Part shown: positions 23,562-32,730 of the stretch, piece by piece | Position numbering within the stretch: the first letter of the stretch is position 1 | Layout: every line of letters begins with the position of its first letter | Source of the DNA: a virus | DNA: 45,095 nt | IMG/VR virus record: IMGVR_UViG_3300042534_000516 | Location: 1 to 45,095 of that record | Direction: 5' to 3' (one strand) | The notes under the pieces: generated by a model | The model's database searches: none | What the model was told of the DNA's origin: nothing | What the model saw: only the letters and a program-made list of their open reading frames with translations | Position numbers and translations under genes: made by a program

Positions 23562-23912
23562 ATGGCACAAACAGAAGAGGAAAAATTAAAATATCAAAAA
23601 GAATATTATAAAAAGAATAAAGAACAACTAAAGATATATCAAAAACAATATAGACTAAAGAATAAAGAAAAGTTTAAAATCTATCAGGACACTTGGAATA
23701 GTAAATGGATTAAACAAAATAAAGATACATATAAATATAAAAGATATTATCAATCAAATAAACATATTTTAAAATATGTAAGACAGTCTAAAACAGAATC
23801 TTTTAAGAATTGAATAATAAATTGATTCAAATGAAGATTCTTTAAAGAAGAAACATTTACTAAATCAGATTTAAGATATATTAAAAAAATGAATAAACTT
23901 ATTAACAATTAA
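23562..23912 (+). CDS. Lys/Tyr-rich protein of HNH-associated type
   Basis: 116 aa. Repeated EYYKKNKEQLKIYQKQYR-like units are the kind found upstream of HNH nucleases in phages. The ATG at 23562 is preferred over an in-frame ATG at 23547, which lies inside the previous gene. No nuclease motif is present. Confidence 0.7.
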
Positions 23913-23929
23913 CAAACAACTTTTTAACA

Positions 23930-24049
23930 ATGATACAATATAATCCTGAAAATACCCTAATTGCTTCTGATTGAAGTAAAATAATACATAGAAGTAATAA
24001 AAAAGAATATCAATACTTATTAAAAACACCTTATTTATGACTAAAATAA
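23930..24049 (+). CDS. Small hypothetical protein
   Basis: 39 aa (starts MIQYNPENTLIASDGSK). Ends in a TAATG overlap with the HNH-type gene, so probably translated with it. Confidence 0.55.
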
Positions 24050-24504
24050 TGAAAGAAATATATAAAGACATTAAAGATTATGAATGATATTATCAAATAA
24101 GTAATTTTGGTAATATCAGAAGTTTATGAAGAGAAGTAGGTGTTTGATGATGAGGGTATAGATATAAGAAGCCTAGTATTTTAAATCCATTTATAACTTG
24201 AAAGGCTAATAATAAGTATTTATCAGTAGAATTAAGAGTAGAATGAGATATAAAGAAGTGTCAATTATGAAGGTTAGTTTATAAACACTTTGGTAAAACA
24301 AGATTACAAGAAACTGAATTTGTAGAATATAAAGACTGAAACTTTGAAAATTGTAACATTAATAATTTATCCACAAAACCATTTGAGAGATTAACAATAG
24401 AAAAAATAACTACTTATAAAGAAAGATTATTAACAAAATTTGAAAATAGAGTATTAGAATTAAAAGATGAATTAAAAGAATTATATTTACTATCTAATAA
24501 ATAA
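24049..24504 (+). CDS. NUMOD4/HNH-type homing endonuclease, probably degenerate
   Basis: 151 aa. NUMOD4 signature at residues 2-26: IYKDIKDYEGYYQISNFGNI-RSLG. The HNH region shows LVYKHFGKT then VEYKDGNFENCNINNLSTKP, where the usual H of (V/N)HKDG is Tyr. Lack of this His suggests an inactive or altered nuclease. A C-terminal coiled coil follows. Confidence 0.75.
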
Positions 24505-24512
24505 AAACAATT

Positions 24513-24659
24513 ATGAACACATATATAAAAATGTTAAAAGATTATAGAAATTCACACCCAAAAGCGAGTGATGAATATGAAAAAGGATTTATGGCTTGAA
24601 TAAATGAAGCTATAGCTCAAATTAAAATATCTGATAAAATAGAAAAAGAAAATGACTAA
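24513..24659 (+). CDS. Small hypothetical protein
   Basis: 48 aa, helical and charged (SDEYEKGFMAGINEAIAQIK). The end overlaps the next gene by 8 bases. Not recognised. Confidence 0.6.
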
Positions 24660-24768
24660 AATAGAAGATAACAAGCTATATGAAAAATTAAAATATACTG
24701 GGAAAGAGGAAGAATTAGATGAACTAGATGTATTCATTGCTGAGGAGATTTTAAAACTTAAAAAATAA
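24652..24768 (+). CDS. Small hypothetical protein
   Basis: 38 aa, acidic helix (YTGKEEELDELDVFIAEEIL). Starts in the ATGACTAA overlap and is followed closely by the methyltransferase. Confidence 0.55.
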   Translation: MTKIEDNKLYEKLKYTGKEEELDELDVFIAEEILKLKK

Positions 24769-24770
24769 AT

Positions 24771-25706
24771 ATGCTTATAAATTGAGAATGTTTAGAAGAA
24801 ATGGATAAATTAATAGAGCAATGAGTAAAAGTTGATGCTATCATTACAGACCCTCCATATTGAACTGTAAAATGACTATGATGAGATATAGAAAAATACA
24901 AAAGACTAAGTAATTCTACTTGGGATACTAAAATCCCTTTAAAAGAATTATTAGAAAGATGTAATAAACTTTTAAGAATGAATTGAAGTTTAATTTTATT
25001 TTCACAAGAACCTTATACTTCAGAGATTATAACAAATGCACATTGAAATATCCCATTTAATTATAGATTACTTTGGAATAAGTTACATTTTGCAAATTGT
25101 TTAATAGCCAAAAAAGCTCCTGTTAATTATTTTGAAGATATTTGTGTATTTACAAAAGAATATGATACAGAATTTACACACTCTTTAAGAGAATATAGTA
25201 GAAGTATCTTAGAATATATTTGAAAAACTATGAAAGAAGTAAATAAAGATTTATGACATAGAAAATCTGAGCATTTCTTTTATTGGAACACATTACAATT
25301 CTGATTATGTACTGAGAAAACATACAATGAATTAATAGAAATATATTCAATAGATAAAATAGATTGATTTAAGGAATATAAAGAATTAGAAGATATTAAT
25401 AAGAGATTTAATAAGATATTTAATCTTCCTGAGTGAAGAAAATTTAAATCAAACATATTAGAGTATAAAAAAGATTATACTTGATTTCACCCAACACAAA
25501 AGCCAGTTGCTTTAATGGAGGATTTAATTAAAACCTACACTAATGAATGAGAAACAGTTTTAGACTTTACAATGTGAAGTTGAAGTACTCTTGTTGCAGC
25601 AAAAAATACCAATAGAAAGGCAATATGAATAGAATTAGACAAAGATTATTATGAAATTGCAAAAAAAAGGCTCTCAGATTTGACAGAACAAAGTAAATTA
25701 TGCTAA
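24771..25706 (+). CDS. DNA methyltransferase, N4/N6 type, beta class
   Basis: 311 aa. Catalytic DPPYG at D27-G31 precedes the SAM-binding DFTMGSGS at 265-272, which is the beta-class order. HPTQKPVALMEDLI lies just before the SAM motif. Gly31, Gly269 and Gly271 are all TGA codons, strong internal proof that UGA is Gly. A middle insert (about 120-220) probably holds target recognition. No partner restriction gene is seen, so it likely protects phage DNA from host restriction (inference). Confidence 0.92.
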
Positions 25707-25757
25707 ACTTAATTTAGTAAGAGATTATCTTACATTTATATTAATAATAAAACTACT

Positions 25758-26405
25758 ATGAAATACGAAATACCAGTCCATTTTAATAATGGCGAATTAG
25801 AAAATCAATCTAATATAGCTAAAAGAATAAAAGCTAAGAAAGATAAAGAATTATTACAACTAGCTAAATTTATGTTTATAAGCATTGTAACGATTTTAAT
25901 AATGGTTGGCTTATGGAATACTCCAAAAACTAATGCGAGTTATGAGAACGCAGAATATGCCTATTATGGAGTAGATAACTACAAAGATTATTCAAGAACT
26001 TTAAGAAAAGAAACTTGTTACAGAGCATGAACTCAAATATTATGAGAAGTTACTGAAGAACAAGTTAACCATTGTGCTACATCTATGACACTTATAAATG
26101 CTTATGAAAGTGGTTTTGGTACATCTAATAGATGTATTAATAACAACAACTGTATGGGGCTAAAATGATGGTCTAATTGAAGTTATTGATTTTTAACTTT
26201 CAACTCAAGATATGAATGAAACTTATACTTTGCTGAAAAATGGTTTACATATCATTATAAGAAAAGTTTACATACTTTAATATACTGATTTAGACAAGCA
26301 GGTTGAGAATATAGATATTGATGGAGCTATACAGACCAAGAAACTTACTATGTATTTCTTAAAAATAACTACTATAGAGTTAAATGAGAAATAGAAAAAC
26401 TATAA
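25758..26405 (+). CDS. Membrane-anchored endolysin, glucosaminidase/lysozyme-like
   Basis: 215 aa. A basic N-terminus and a hydrophobic segment at 36-53 (KFMFISIVTILIMVGLW) suggest a signal anchor. The catalytic domain shows INAYESGFGTS (E117), then NNNNCMGLKG and YFAEKWFTYHYKKSLHTL, typical of glucosaminidase-type muralytic enzymes (E-S-x-x-G, then N-N-x-x-G). It would cut the glycan of peptidoglycan at lysis. Cys pairs may form disulphides outside the membrane. It stands alone between a methyltransferase and the noncoding RNA region. Confidence 0.8.
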
Positions 26406-26409
26406 AAAC

Positions 26410-26437
26410 TTGCATTATAACAATATATAACTATAAT
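26410..26437 (+). promoter_or_regulatory. Promoter reading into a terminator
   Basis: TTGCAT (26410-26415), 16 bp, TATAAT (26432-26437). The DNA from -10 upstream resembles the promoter at 42026 (shared TATAACTATAATAGATAC). It is followed after about 35 bases by a terminator, so it yields a very short RNA or an attenuated transcript. Confidence 0.7.
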
Positions 26438-26470
26438 AGATACTGTTATAAATAAACCAAACCCATTACA

Positions 26471-26495
26471 AAAAAAGTCCTTAAGGATTTTTTTT
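26471..26495 (+). terminator. Terminator
   Basis: AAAAAAGTCC, loop TTAA, GGATTTTTTTT. Closes the endolysin transcript and the short transcript from 26410. Confidence 0.85.
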
Positions 26496-26496
26496 G

Positions 26497-26523
26497 TTGA
26501 CTTAAAATAAAAATTATTATAAT
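26497..26523 (+). promoter_or_regulatory. Promoter for ncRNA 1
   Basis: TTGACT (26497-26502), 15 bp, TATAAT (26518-26523). Lies directly between the terminator and the structured RNA. Confidence 0.75.
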
Positions 26524-26529
26524 AAACCT

Positions 26530-26752
26530 ATTAGTCACTTGGACTGTAGCTAGTTTTCAAGTAAGACTTGATTAGCAAGTAAAGACCCAAGCCCAATGCT
26601 AATGACTTCAAGTGAAACTCTTGAAAGGCTAAAATACTTATACAATAGTTAGCTACAACCCGTATGAGTAGGGATTATAAAAAAGATAACCACCTTGTGA
26701 AATCCAGTATAACAGGGAATATTAGACTCGTAATCAGATGCTGGTCTTTTTT
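26530..26752 (+). ncRNA. Structured noncoding RNA 1 (about 220 nt)
   Basis: No ORF in any + frame. Helices seen: P1 TGTAGCTA 26545-26552 with TAGCTACA 26650-26657; P2 TCAAGT/ACTTGA 26557-26571; P3 TTAGCA 26572-26577 with TGCTAA 26597-26602; P4 TTCAAG/CTTGAA 26607-26625; P5 CCC/GGG 26659-26673. The P5 loop GTATGAGTA (26662-26670) pairs with TACTTATAC (26635-26643), a 9-bp pseudoknot with one G-U. CTTGG 26538-26542 may pair with CCAAG in the P3 loop. Own promoter upstream and terminator downstream. It is not a tRNA, tmRNA or RNase P RNA that I recognise. Confidence 0.8.
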
Positions 26753-26756
26753 CTTT
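26704..26756 (+). terminator. Terminator of ncRNA 1
   Basis: CCAGTAT (26704-26710) pairs with ATGCTGG (26738-26744), one G-U, followed by TCTTTTTTCTTT. The loop is long (27 nt). Confidence 0.6.
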
Positions 26757-26792
26757 ATTAAAAGCCAAAGTAACAATAATTAAAAAAAAGAT

Positions 26793-26820
26793 TTGCATTA
26801 ATTTTGTTTTGTTATATAAT
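26793..26820 (+). promoter_or_regulatory. Promoter for ncRNA 2
   Basis: TTGCAT (26793-26798), 16 bp, TATAAT (26815-26820), then ACTTGTGTCTT, the same initial sequence as at the 32124 promoter. Confidence 0.8.
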
Positions 26821-26826
26821 ACTTGT

Positions 26827-26970
26827 GTCTTTATGACTGCTCTTTTTATAAACTGATGTTTCTAGTGCCTTTACTTGATGACTGGGGAGTCTTTATGAAG
26901 TAAGTGCATTAGCGAAAAAGAACATAAAACCACTTAAGCCAGACTCCCATTTAGCTTAAGTGGTTTTTTA
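26827..26970 (+). ncRNA. Structured noncoding RNA 2 (about 140 nt) with terminator pseudoknot
   Basis: Helix CTAGTGC 26862-26868 with GCATTAG 26906-26912 (one G-U), inner TTACTT/AAGTAA. The 3' end is a 13-bp terminator stem, AAACCACTTAAGC 26927-26939 with GCTTAAGTGGTTT 26954-26966. Its loop AGACTCCC (26941-26948) is complementary over 8 bases to GGGAGTCT (26885-26892). The latter can instead form a local GACT-GGGG-AGTC hairpin. Own promoter, no ORF, ends before the replication initiator gene. Confidence 0.75.
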
Positions 26971-26987
26971 TTTGCTAAAAATAGACT

Positions 26988-27662
26988 ATGAGAACAAATA
27001 GTTGAGCAATATTGCTATCTCGTAGTATTTACGATTCAGATATATGGCATAAACCAAGCGACTGGCTTAAAATATGGATTTATATATTATGAAGAGTAAA
27101 TTTTTGAGATACTAATCAATTTAAAAGATGAGAAAATTACTTTAAATATGAAGTAATAGCTCTTGAATGTAACACTACTTATAAAGTGGTTGTAAGTTGT
27201 ATAAAATTCTTAAAAGAGGGAAAGCAGGTGGTAACACATAAAACCACTAGAGGTAACATAATAGAGGTACTTAACTATGAAAAATATCAAGATTTAGATA
27301 ATTATGGAAAAGCACAAGGTAAAGCAGATGTCAAAGCAAAAGTAAAAGCAGATGTCATCACTATAAAAGAAGAAGGGAAAGAATGAAAAGAAATTTTATC
27401 TAACGATAAAACTATTGAGCTTGAAAAATTTATAGAACATTGGAATAGTATTTTTTGAGAGAGTAGAAAAGTAACTCCTCCATTATTAAAAGAATATTTA
27501 AGAATTAGAAAAGAATATTCTTATGATGATTTTAAAAAATGATACAATGCTTATAAAAATAAAAAGTTAGAAACTAAAAAAGAGATGTGAACTTTTAAAT
27601 ACTTATTATCTCCATTAGCTTTTTTAAAAAATAATACGAATTGATTTGTTAGTTATTTATAA
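26988..27662 (+). CDS. Replication initiator / replisome organiser
   Basis: 224 aa. The N-terminal winged-helix-like part (LLSRSIYDSDIWHKPSDWLK, KRGENYFKYE, then IIEVLNYEKYQD) matches phage replisome-organiser proteins. The C-terminal part (LEKFIEHWNSIF, FLKNNTNGF) resembles the helicase-loading tail. It is followed 9 bases later by a DnaB-like helicase, so it probably binds the origin and loads the helicase. The noncoding RNA region just upstream may contain the origin (inference). Confidence 0.75.
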
Positions 27663-27671
27663 AATAATATT

Positions 27672-28880
27672 ATGTACACATACAATGAACAAATAGAACA
27701 AGCTTTTTTATGAAGTGTTATGTTTGATAATTTTATTATAAAAGAAACAACACTTACTGAATCTGATTTTACTAATAATAAACATTGAACTATTTTTAGA
27801 ATGTTTAAAGCATTAGTAGAAAATTGAAAAGAAATAACACCTCTTACATTTAAAGCATTTTTAGATAAAAAAGATTTAATAAAAGAAATATGATATAATG
27901 TTATATTTGATATATGAGAAAGTTATGAGTTATGAACTCATTATAAAACTTATGAAGATATTATAAAATGAAATAGTAGTGATAAAAAAATAAGTAATAT
28001 TAAAGCTAATATAACAAAAGATAATTTACAAGAGAGTATTAAGCTATTAAATAGTTTAGAAGAAAAGAAAGAAAAGTGAAATAATATAATTGATTTAGCT
28101 AATAGTTTTGAAGATTTTAGAGATGATTTTAAAAAACAAGGTGGATTATGATTTCCTTGACCTTATAAACTTATAGATAAATATACTTGATGAATTATAT
28201 CTTGAAAAGTATATTGTATAGTTGCTTATTCTTGAGTTGGTAAATCTAATTTTAGTTATTCATATATAACAGATGCACTAAAAAAATGAAAGAAAGTAGT
28301 TTGTTTTAGTTTAGAGGTACAAAAAGAAATGTTATTTAATAATTTACTTAAAAGTTATTATAATGTAAATCAAACACAAATACTAAAAGAAGATTTTGTT
28401 TATGATTTATGAGATTTTGAAAATTTAATTGTTTATGATAATATATATAAGTTACAAGAAATAAAACAAACAACAAAACAAGATAAGCCTGATATTATAG
28501 TAATTGATTTTATACAAAATGTACAAGTACAATGAAATAGTGAATATGAAAAAATGACAACTGTAGCACAAGAATTACAACAATTAGCTATTGAAACTAA
28601 TATTACTATATTTAATATATCACAAGCTAATAATGAAAGTAGATTTAAAGATAGTTGATATATACAACCTAAATGAAGTTGAGCTATATTTGCTTCTAGT
28701 GATATTATATTTGCACTAAGTAGAGATTGACAAAATTTACAATTAAACTTATTAAAAAATAAATACTGACCATCTGATAAAAACTTTATTGTAATACCTG
28801 AATTTAGAAATATACAATTTAATATATCAGCAGAATTACAAAGTGATGAAATAAAACAAGACCAAACAGATTTTAGTTAA
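27672..28880 (+). CDS. dnaB: DnaB-like replicative helicase
   Basis: 402 aa. Helicase core: Walker A AYSGVGKSN (G188-V-G-K191-S192, with G188 a TGA codon), FSLEVQKEM, Walker B IIVIDFIQNVQ, and ISQANNES near the C-terminus. The N-terminal domain is present but short. It unwinds DNA at the phage fork with the host polymerase, since no phage polymerase is seen. Confidence 0.9.
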
Positions 28881-28892
28881 TAATATAAACCT

Positions 28893-29231
28893 ATGTGGAT
28901 AAAAGATATAATGAAAACAAATAATAAATACTTATATGTAGAATATGTAAATTATAGACAAAGCAATGAATTGGAATTTGTTAATTATAATCAATATGTA
29001 AGTAAGTTAAAAACAATGACTCCTGATAAAATCAAATTAGATAGATATGGTAGTGGTTGAGAAATGAAATGAAAAGACATAAAAAGAAAATTAACTAAAG
29101 AAGAAATTGAAACTGCTAAAACTCAAGTTATAAATTGAAAAGAAATAAAAGAAGTATGTAAAAACTTTTGAGTTAGTAACTGATATTTATACTATCATTG
29201 AATAAAGAAAGATTTAAAGAATGTGAAATAG
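28893..29231 (+). CDS. Hypothetical protein with C-terminal HTH-like segment
   Basis: 112 aa. KEIKEVCKNFGVSNGYLYYH near the end reads as a helix-turn-helix. Ends in TAG. It lies after the helicase. The downstream leader repeat begins inside its last codons. Confidence 0.6.
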
Positions 29232-29263
29232 TTGTATACTTTATTATTAACAAAGAGATTATG
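29219..29263 (+). repeat. Cassette leader repeat, copy 1
   Basis: GAATGTGAAAT, an 8-base insert, then ACTTTATTATTAACAAAG and AGATTATGAAA. A near-identical leader without the insert is at 37050-37089. Both sit directly before a small gene. Confidence 0.8.
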
Positions 29264-29506
29264 AAAAAATTAGAAACATTAATGCAAATAGAAAAAATTA
29301 TAAATGATTTACATGAACAAAGAAAACAATCATTAAATATGACAATTGATAATATGCTAATTGGTAATGCTTTTATAAAAGTATGATATGAACTTAAAAA
29401 ATATGAAAAAGATAGATTAAAAGAAAATATAAATGATATTGCAAAATGATATTATGAATCTCATATAGAACAAGCAGCAGAAATTAAAAAATATTTTAAT
29501 CTATAG
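29261..29506 (+). CDS. Small helical protein (cassette gene 1)
   Basis: 81 aa, helical and charged. ATG at 29261 is chosen because the conserved leader ends there; an in-frame ATG at 29198 lies inside the previous gene. Flanked by the same leader and trailer repeats as the unrelated gene at 37084. Ends in TAG. Confidence 0.65.
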
Positions 29507-29527
29507 AATACACTTAATAAATAACTA
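29505..29527 (+). repeat. Cassette trailer repeat, copy 1
   Basis: 23 bases identical to 37361-37383 (AGAATACACTTAATAAATAA then CTA). Follows the cassette gene directly. Confidence 0.85.
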
Positions 29528-29548
29528 TAAATATTAACCAAAGAAGAT

Positions 29549-29833
29549 ATGAGAATAAAAGAAAAAGAAATAGAGGCAGAAAAATTTAGAGAAATATGTC
29601 ATAAGATAATATATACTATTTGAGTAGAATTTGCTGAGTATGAAGCATATTGATATTTTGAAAATATAAGAGAATTGATATTTAAACCTGATTTTATGGA
29701 TAAATTAGCTAAGTATTATTGTAATGAAAAAAAACAAATGTATATTGAATGAGGAAGACCTATGAAGATACAAAATATAATGCACCATTTAGATAACCCA
29801 GTAGATTATATACATAAATTAATCATAAAATAA
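29549..29833 (+). CDS. Small protein, paralogue of the gene at 38990
   Basis: 94 aa. The C-terminal HHLDNPVDYIHKLIIK resembles QNLDNPVDYLYKLIK of the 94-aa protein at 38990, and FMDKLAKYY matches FMDKYFMAGY. A duplicated pair of unknown function. Confidence 0.65.
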
Positions 29834-29894
29834 CCACATACTAAAACTATTTAGCTTGAATATATAAAGATTTAATTAATAACTGAAAGAAAAA

Positions 29895-29999
29895 ATGAAA
29901 TGACCAATTTGTATAGAATGTGAACAAGAAATATCAGCTGTTGATAATTTTGGAACAGATGAAAACCCTATGTGTTATGGGTGTTATATTGATGAATAA
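29895..29999 (+). CDS. Small zinc-ribbon peptide
   Basis: 34 aa with CIEC and CYGC (C6, C9, C28, C31), a likely structural zinc site. Function unknown. An AT-rich gap without genes precedes it. Confidence 0.55.
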
Positions 30000-30039
30000 T
30001 AACCTATTATAATAAAGACTATAACTAACTAAAATAAAT

Positions 30040-30174
30040 ATGCCATTAATAAAATGACCTATATGAGATATAGATGTACATTATCAATGTTGAATAAAAC
30101 ATAAAAGAATAATGTGAACAGATAGAAACTGAAAACCTATATTAATTGATAAGCCTACAAGGCAAACAATGTAA
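30040..30174 (+). CDS. Small hypothetical protein
   Basis: 44 aa with one Cys and two His (HYQCGIKHKRIM), possibly metal binding. Not recognised. Confidence 0.5.
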
Positions 30175-30177
30175 TAT

Positions 30178-30351
30178 ATGAAACTACTATGTAAGACTTG
30201 TAATAAATACAAGCACGATACTAATTTTAACTTTAAAAAGTGATTTTGGAATTTTGGATTAGATACAAGTAAATGCCAAGACTGTATTAATCCACAGATG
30301 CGGGACGAAGTAAAAGAACACTTTAATAAATTAATAAATGAAAAACACTAA
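30178..30351 (+). CDS. Small zinc-ribbon protein
   Basis: 57 aa. Two Cys pairs, LCKTCNKYKH and SKCQDC, fit a zinc ribbon. Overlaps the HNH gene start by 14 bases. Confidence 0.6.
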
Positions 30352-30601
30352 AGCTAAATTTAGCTTAAAAACTAAAGAACAAATTGCAGACAGAGATAAT
30401 TGATTATGTATATTATGCTGAAAACCTTGAACTGTAGTGCATCATTGCTATTTTTGATTAAAAGCTAATAGATGACCTAATAGAAATAATATAGACCAAT
30501 GATGTATATTAGATTTTGACTGTCATCATTTAGTTCATAATGGAAACTGAAAAGAATTAGCTCAAAAATGTATTAATTATTTAAAAAACTATGCAAACTA
30601 G
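30338..30601 (+). CDS. HNH endonuclease
   Basis: 87 aa. RDNGLCILCGKPGTVVHHCY gives the first Cys pair and HH. DFDCHHLVHNG gives the second Cys and the HNH His/Asn. Compact enough to be a free-standing nuclease for recombination or packaging. Ends in TAG, overlapping the next gene by 11 bases. Confidence 0.85.
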
Positions 30602-30794
30602 ATTACAAAGTTTAATAGAATCGTTTATAAACATACTGATAGGCTATCTAGTAGCTGTAATATCTCAGTTACTAATATTTCCACTATTTAATATACATAT
30701 ACCTTTAAAAGATAATTTACTAATATGACTATACTTTACTTTAATTAGTTTAGCTAGGAGTTATATAATAAGAAGATATTTTAATAACAAATAA
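30591..30794 (+). CDS. Membrane protein, DUF7220-like
   Basis: 67 aa. SLIESFINILIGYLVAVISQ, LLIFPLFNIHIPL and LARSYIIRRYFN match a conserved two-helix phage membrane family. The function of the family is unknown. Confidence 0.7.
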
Positions 30795-30797
30795 ATT

Positions 30798-31475
30798 ATG
30801 CAAGAATACCTGAATAAAATAATCTGTTGAGATTCACTTGAAATAATGAAAAAGCTACCTGATAATAGTATTGACCTAATTCTCACTGACCCTCCTTATT
30901 GAATGTCTTTTGTTTCTTCACATAGGAAAGAAAAACATATTAAAATAGAAAATGATGATAATTTAGAATGGTTAGAAGATTATATAAAAGAAATATCAAG
31001 AGTGGTAAAAAAAGAATGACATAGTTATATATTTTGTAGTATGCATTTCGTAGATACTTTTGTACAAATAATAAAAAAACATCTACCTTATAAAAATATA
31101 CTTATATGGGAAAAGAATAATACTTGAATGTGAGATTTAGAATGAGATTATGCACCTAAATATGAATTTTGTATTTACTGTAGCAATTGAGAAACTAAAT
31201 TAAATTGAAGAAGAGATGCAAATATTATGAAATGGAGTAAAACTTGAAATGATTTACACCCAACACAAAAACCAGTAGAAATGTTTAATTATCTAATTGA
31301 AAAATCTACTAAACCATGACAAATAGTATTAGATTGTTTTTGATGAAGCTGTACAACTGCTGTAGCAGCAATAGAAACTTGAAGAAACTACATAGTAATA
31401 GAAAAAGAACCTAAATACTGTGCTATATGAGAAAAGAGGGTAAAGAATACAACACCACCATTATTTACAATGTAA
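30798..31475 (+). CDS. DNA methyltransferase 2, N4/N6 type, beta class
   Basis: 225 aa. DPPYG at D31-G35, HPTQKPVEMF, then DCFGGSCTTAVAA from D179, and RNYIVIEKEPKYCAI. Gly35, Gly182 and Gly183 are TGA. Much shorter than the first methyltransferase because the middle insert is missing, so the target is probably different. No restriction partner nearby. Confidence 0.9.
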
Positions 31476-31479
31476 AACT

Positions 31480-31869
31480 ATGCCTAAAGAAGAATACATA
31501 TCAATAACCTTACCAAAACCACCAAGTCTCAATTGATTATTTGCAGGAAAAGCTAAAAGATTTAAAAGCAAAGAATATAAGCAATGGTTGGCTCTAGCTG
31601 AATTAGAAATGAGAAAACAAGCAAAGTATACATTAACTGGTAATGAGTGGCTTAGAATTGATTTAAACTACTTTATGCCTCTATATTATAAGAATTGAAA
31701 ACATAAGAAAGAGGACTTAGATAATTTATTTAAAGCACTATTAGATTTCTTATGAGATAATATAGAATGATTTGAAGATAGTAATATAAAGATAATAAAT
31801 GCAGAAAAGCACGATTCAGAATTAAATATTGTAAAGATTTTAATAAAAGAATATGAAAAAAGTAATTAA
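31480..31869 (+). CDS. rusA: RusA-family Holliday junction resolvase
   Basis: 129 aa. LPKPPSLNGLFAGKAKR at the start, KEDLDNLFKALLDFL (D79, D81, D89) and GFEDSNIKIINAEK (D100) match the RusA acidic active site and dimer family. Resolves branched DNA before packaging. Confidence 0.88.
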
Positions 31870-32071
31870 CTGACAAAAGATAGAAATAACCCTAGAGAAA
31901 TGAAAGATATTTAACCCTAAGTTTTCTGAATATATAGAATACTGATTATCTCTATGATATAAAGGAGTTAAATTTTATGATTCAAAATGACAATTAGTAT
32001 GAATATGGAAAATAAACAACGAAATAGATAAATATTTATTTATGATGACTAATTTTTATATAAGTGAATAG
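31853..32071 (+). CDS. Small hypothetical protein
   Basis: 72 aa, Trp/Lys/Tyr-rich, overlapping the end of the RusA gene by 17 bases. Ends in TAG, which touches the terminator stem. Not recognised. Confidence 0.6.
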
Positions 32072-32093
32072 AGCAATAAACAGCTCTTTTTTA
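32070..32093 (+). terminator. Terminator
   Basis: AGAGC, loop AATAAACA, GCTCT, then TTTTTT. Confidence 0.8.
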
Positions 32094-32123
32094 TTAAAAT
32101 AGATACTTTTTTATACAAAAGAT

Positions 32124-32151
32124 TTGACAAAATAATAGAAAAGAATATAAT
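32124..32151 (+). promoter_or_regulatory. Promoter
   Basis: TTGACA (32124-32129), 16 bp, TATAAT (32146-32151), then ACTTGTGTCTT as at the ncRNA 2 promoter. The 5' leader to 32241 can fold by TTAAGAT near 32161 with ATCTTAA near 32204. Confidence 0.85.
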
Positions 32152-32241
32152 ACTTGTGTCTTAAGATAACAGAAACCAAACATATTGTTTAACATCTGCT
32201 ACATCTTAAACTAAAAAACATTAATTCTTAATTATATAATT

Positions 32242-32391
32242 ATGAAAACACTAGACCAATTTAGAGAATATCTATTACTAAGAGAGAAAGAGATAAGAGA
32301 TAGAGAAGTTAAATGAGAGAATGTAAAGAATGAATTAATAGAAATATTACAAGCTGAGGTATATTTGAATAATTTTATAAAAAATGACTAA
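32242..32391 (+). CDS. Small charged helical protein
   Basis: 49 aa (FREYLLLREKEIRDREVKGE). First gene after the promoter. Overlaps the next gene by 8 bases with ATGACTAA, as does the pair at 24652. Confidence 0.6.
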
Positions 32392-32716
32392 AATAGAAAA
32401 CTATAAAAGAGAACATAATAAGGAAATAATATCTAATATAGAACATAATAAGAAAATAATAAGATTATATATTAGTGCTACTGAATATTCTCAACAATAT
32501 AGTGAAAAGATATTTTGGTTATTAAAAGAAAATATAGAATTATATAAACTTTTACATAAGAAAGTAAAACACATACCAAAAAGAAACATAGAAATTAAGA
32601 AGATAGAAAAAAAAGAATATAAAGAGCCTGAATTTGATGAATACGATAATACACAAAATGATTTGAGAATACAAGAATATGATAATGAGGGAGAACTAAG
32701 TTATAGATTAATTTAA
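32384..32716 (+). CDS. Charged helical protein
   Basis: 110 aa, rich in Lys/Glu/Ile; one of the very few genes here with no TGA codon, so it is intact under either code. Not recognised. Confidence 0.65.
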   Translation: MTKIENYKREHNKEIISNIEHNKKIIRLYISATEYSQQYSEKIFWLLKENIELYKLLHKKVKHIPKRNIEIKKIEKKEYKEPEFDEYDNTQNDLRIQEYDNEGELSYRLI

Positions 32717-32730
32717 TAATATAAGAAACA

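Noticed and set aside
26530-26752. tRNA, tmRNA or RNase P RNA in the noncoding region
   Set aside because: No T-arm motif, acceptor pairing or conserved RNase P segments were found, although CTCGTAATC looks anticodon-like.
26854-26921. CTGATG and CGAAA around a stem in ncRNA 2, like a hammerhead ribozyme core
   Set aside because: The core base after CTGATG is T rather than A, and no helices I and III or cleavage site could be found.
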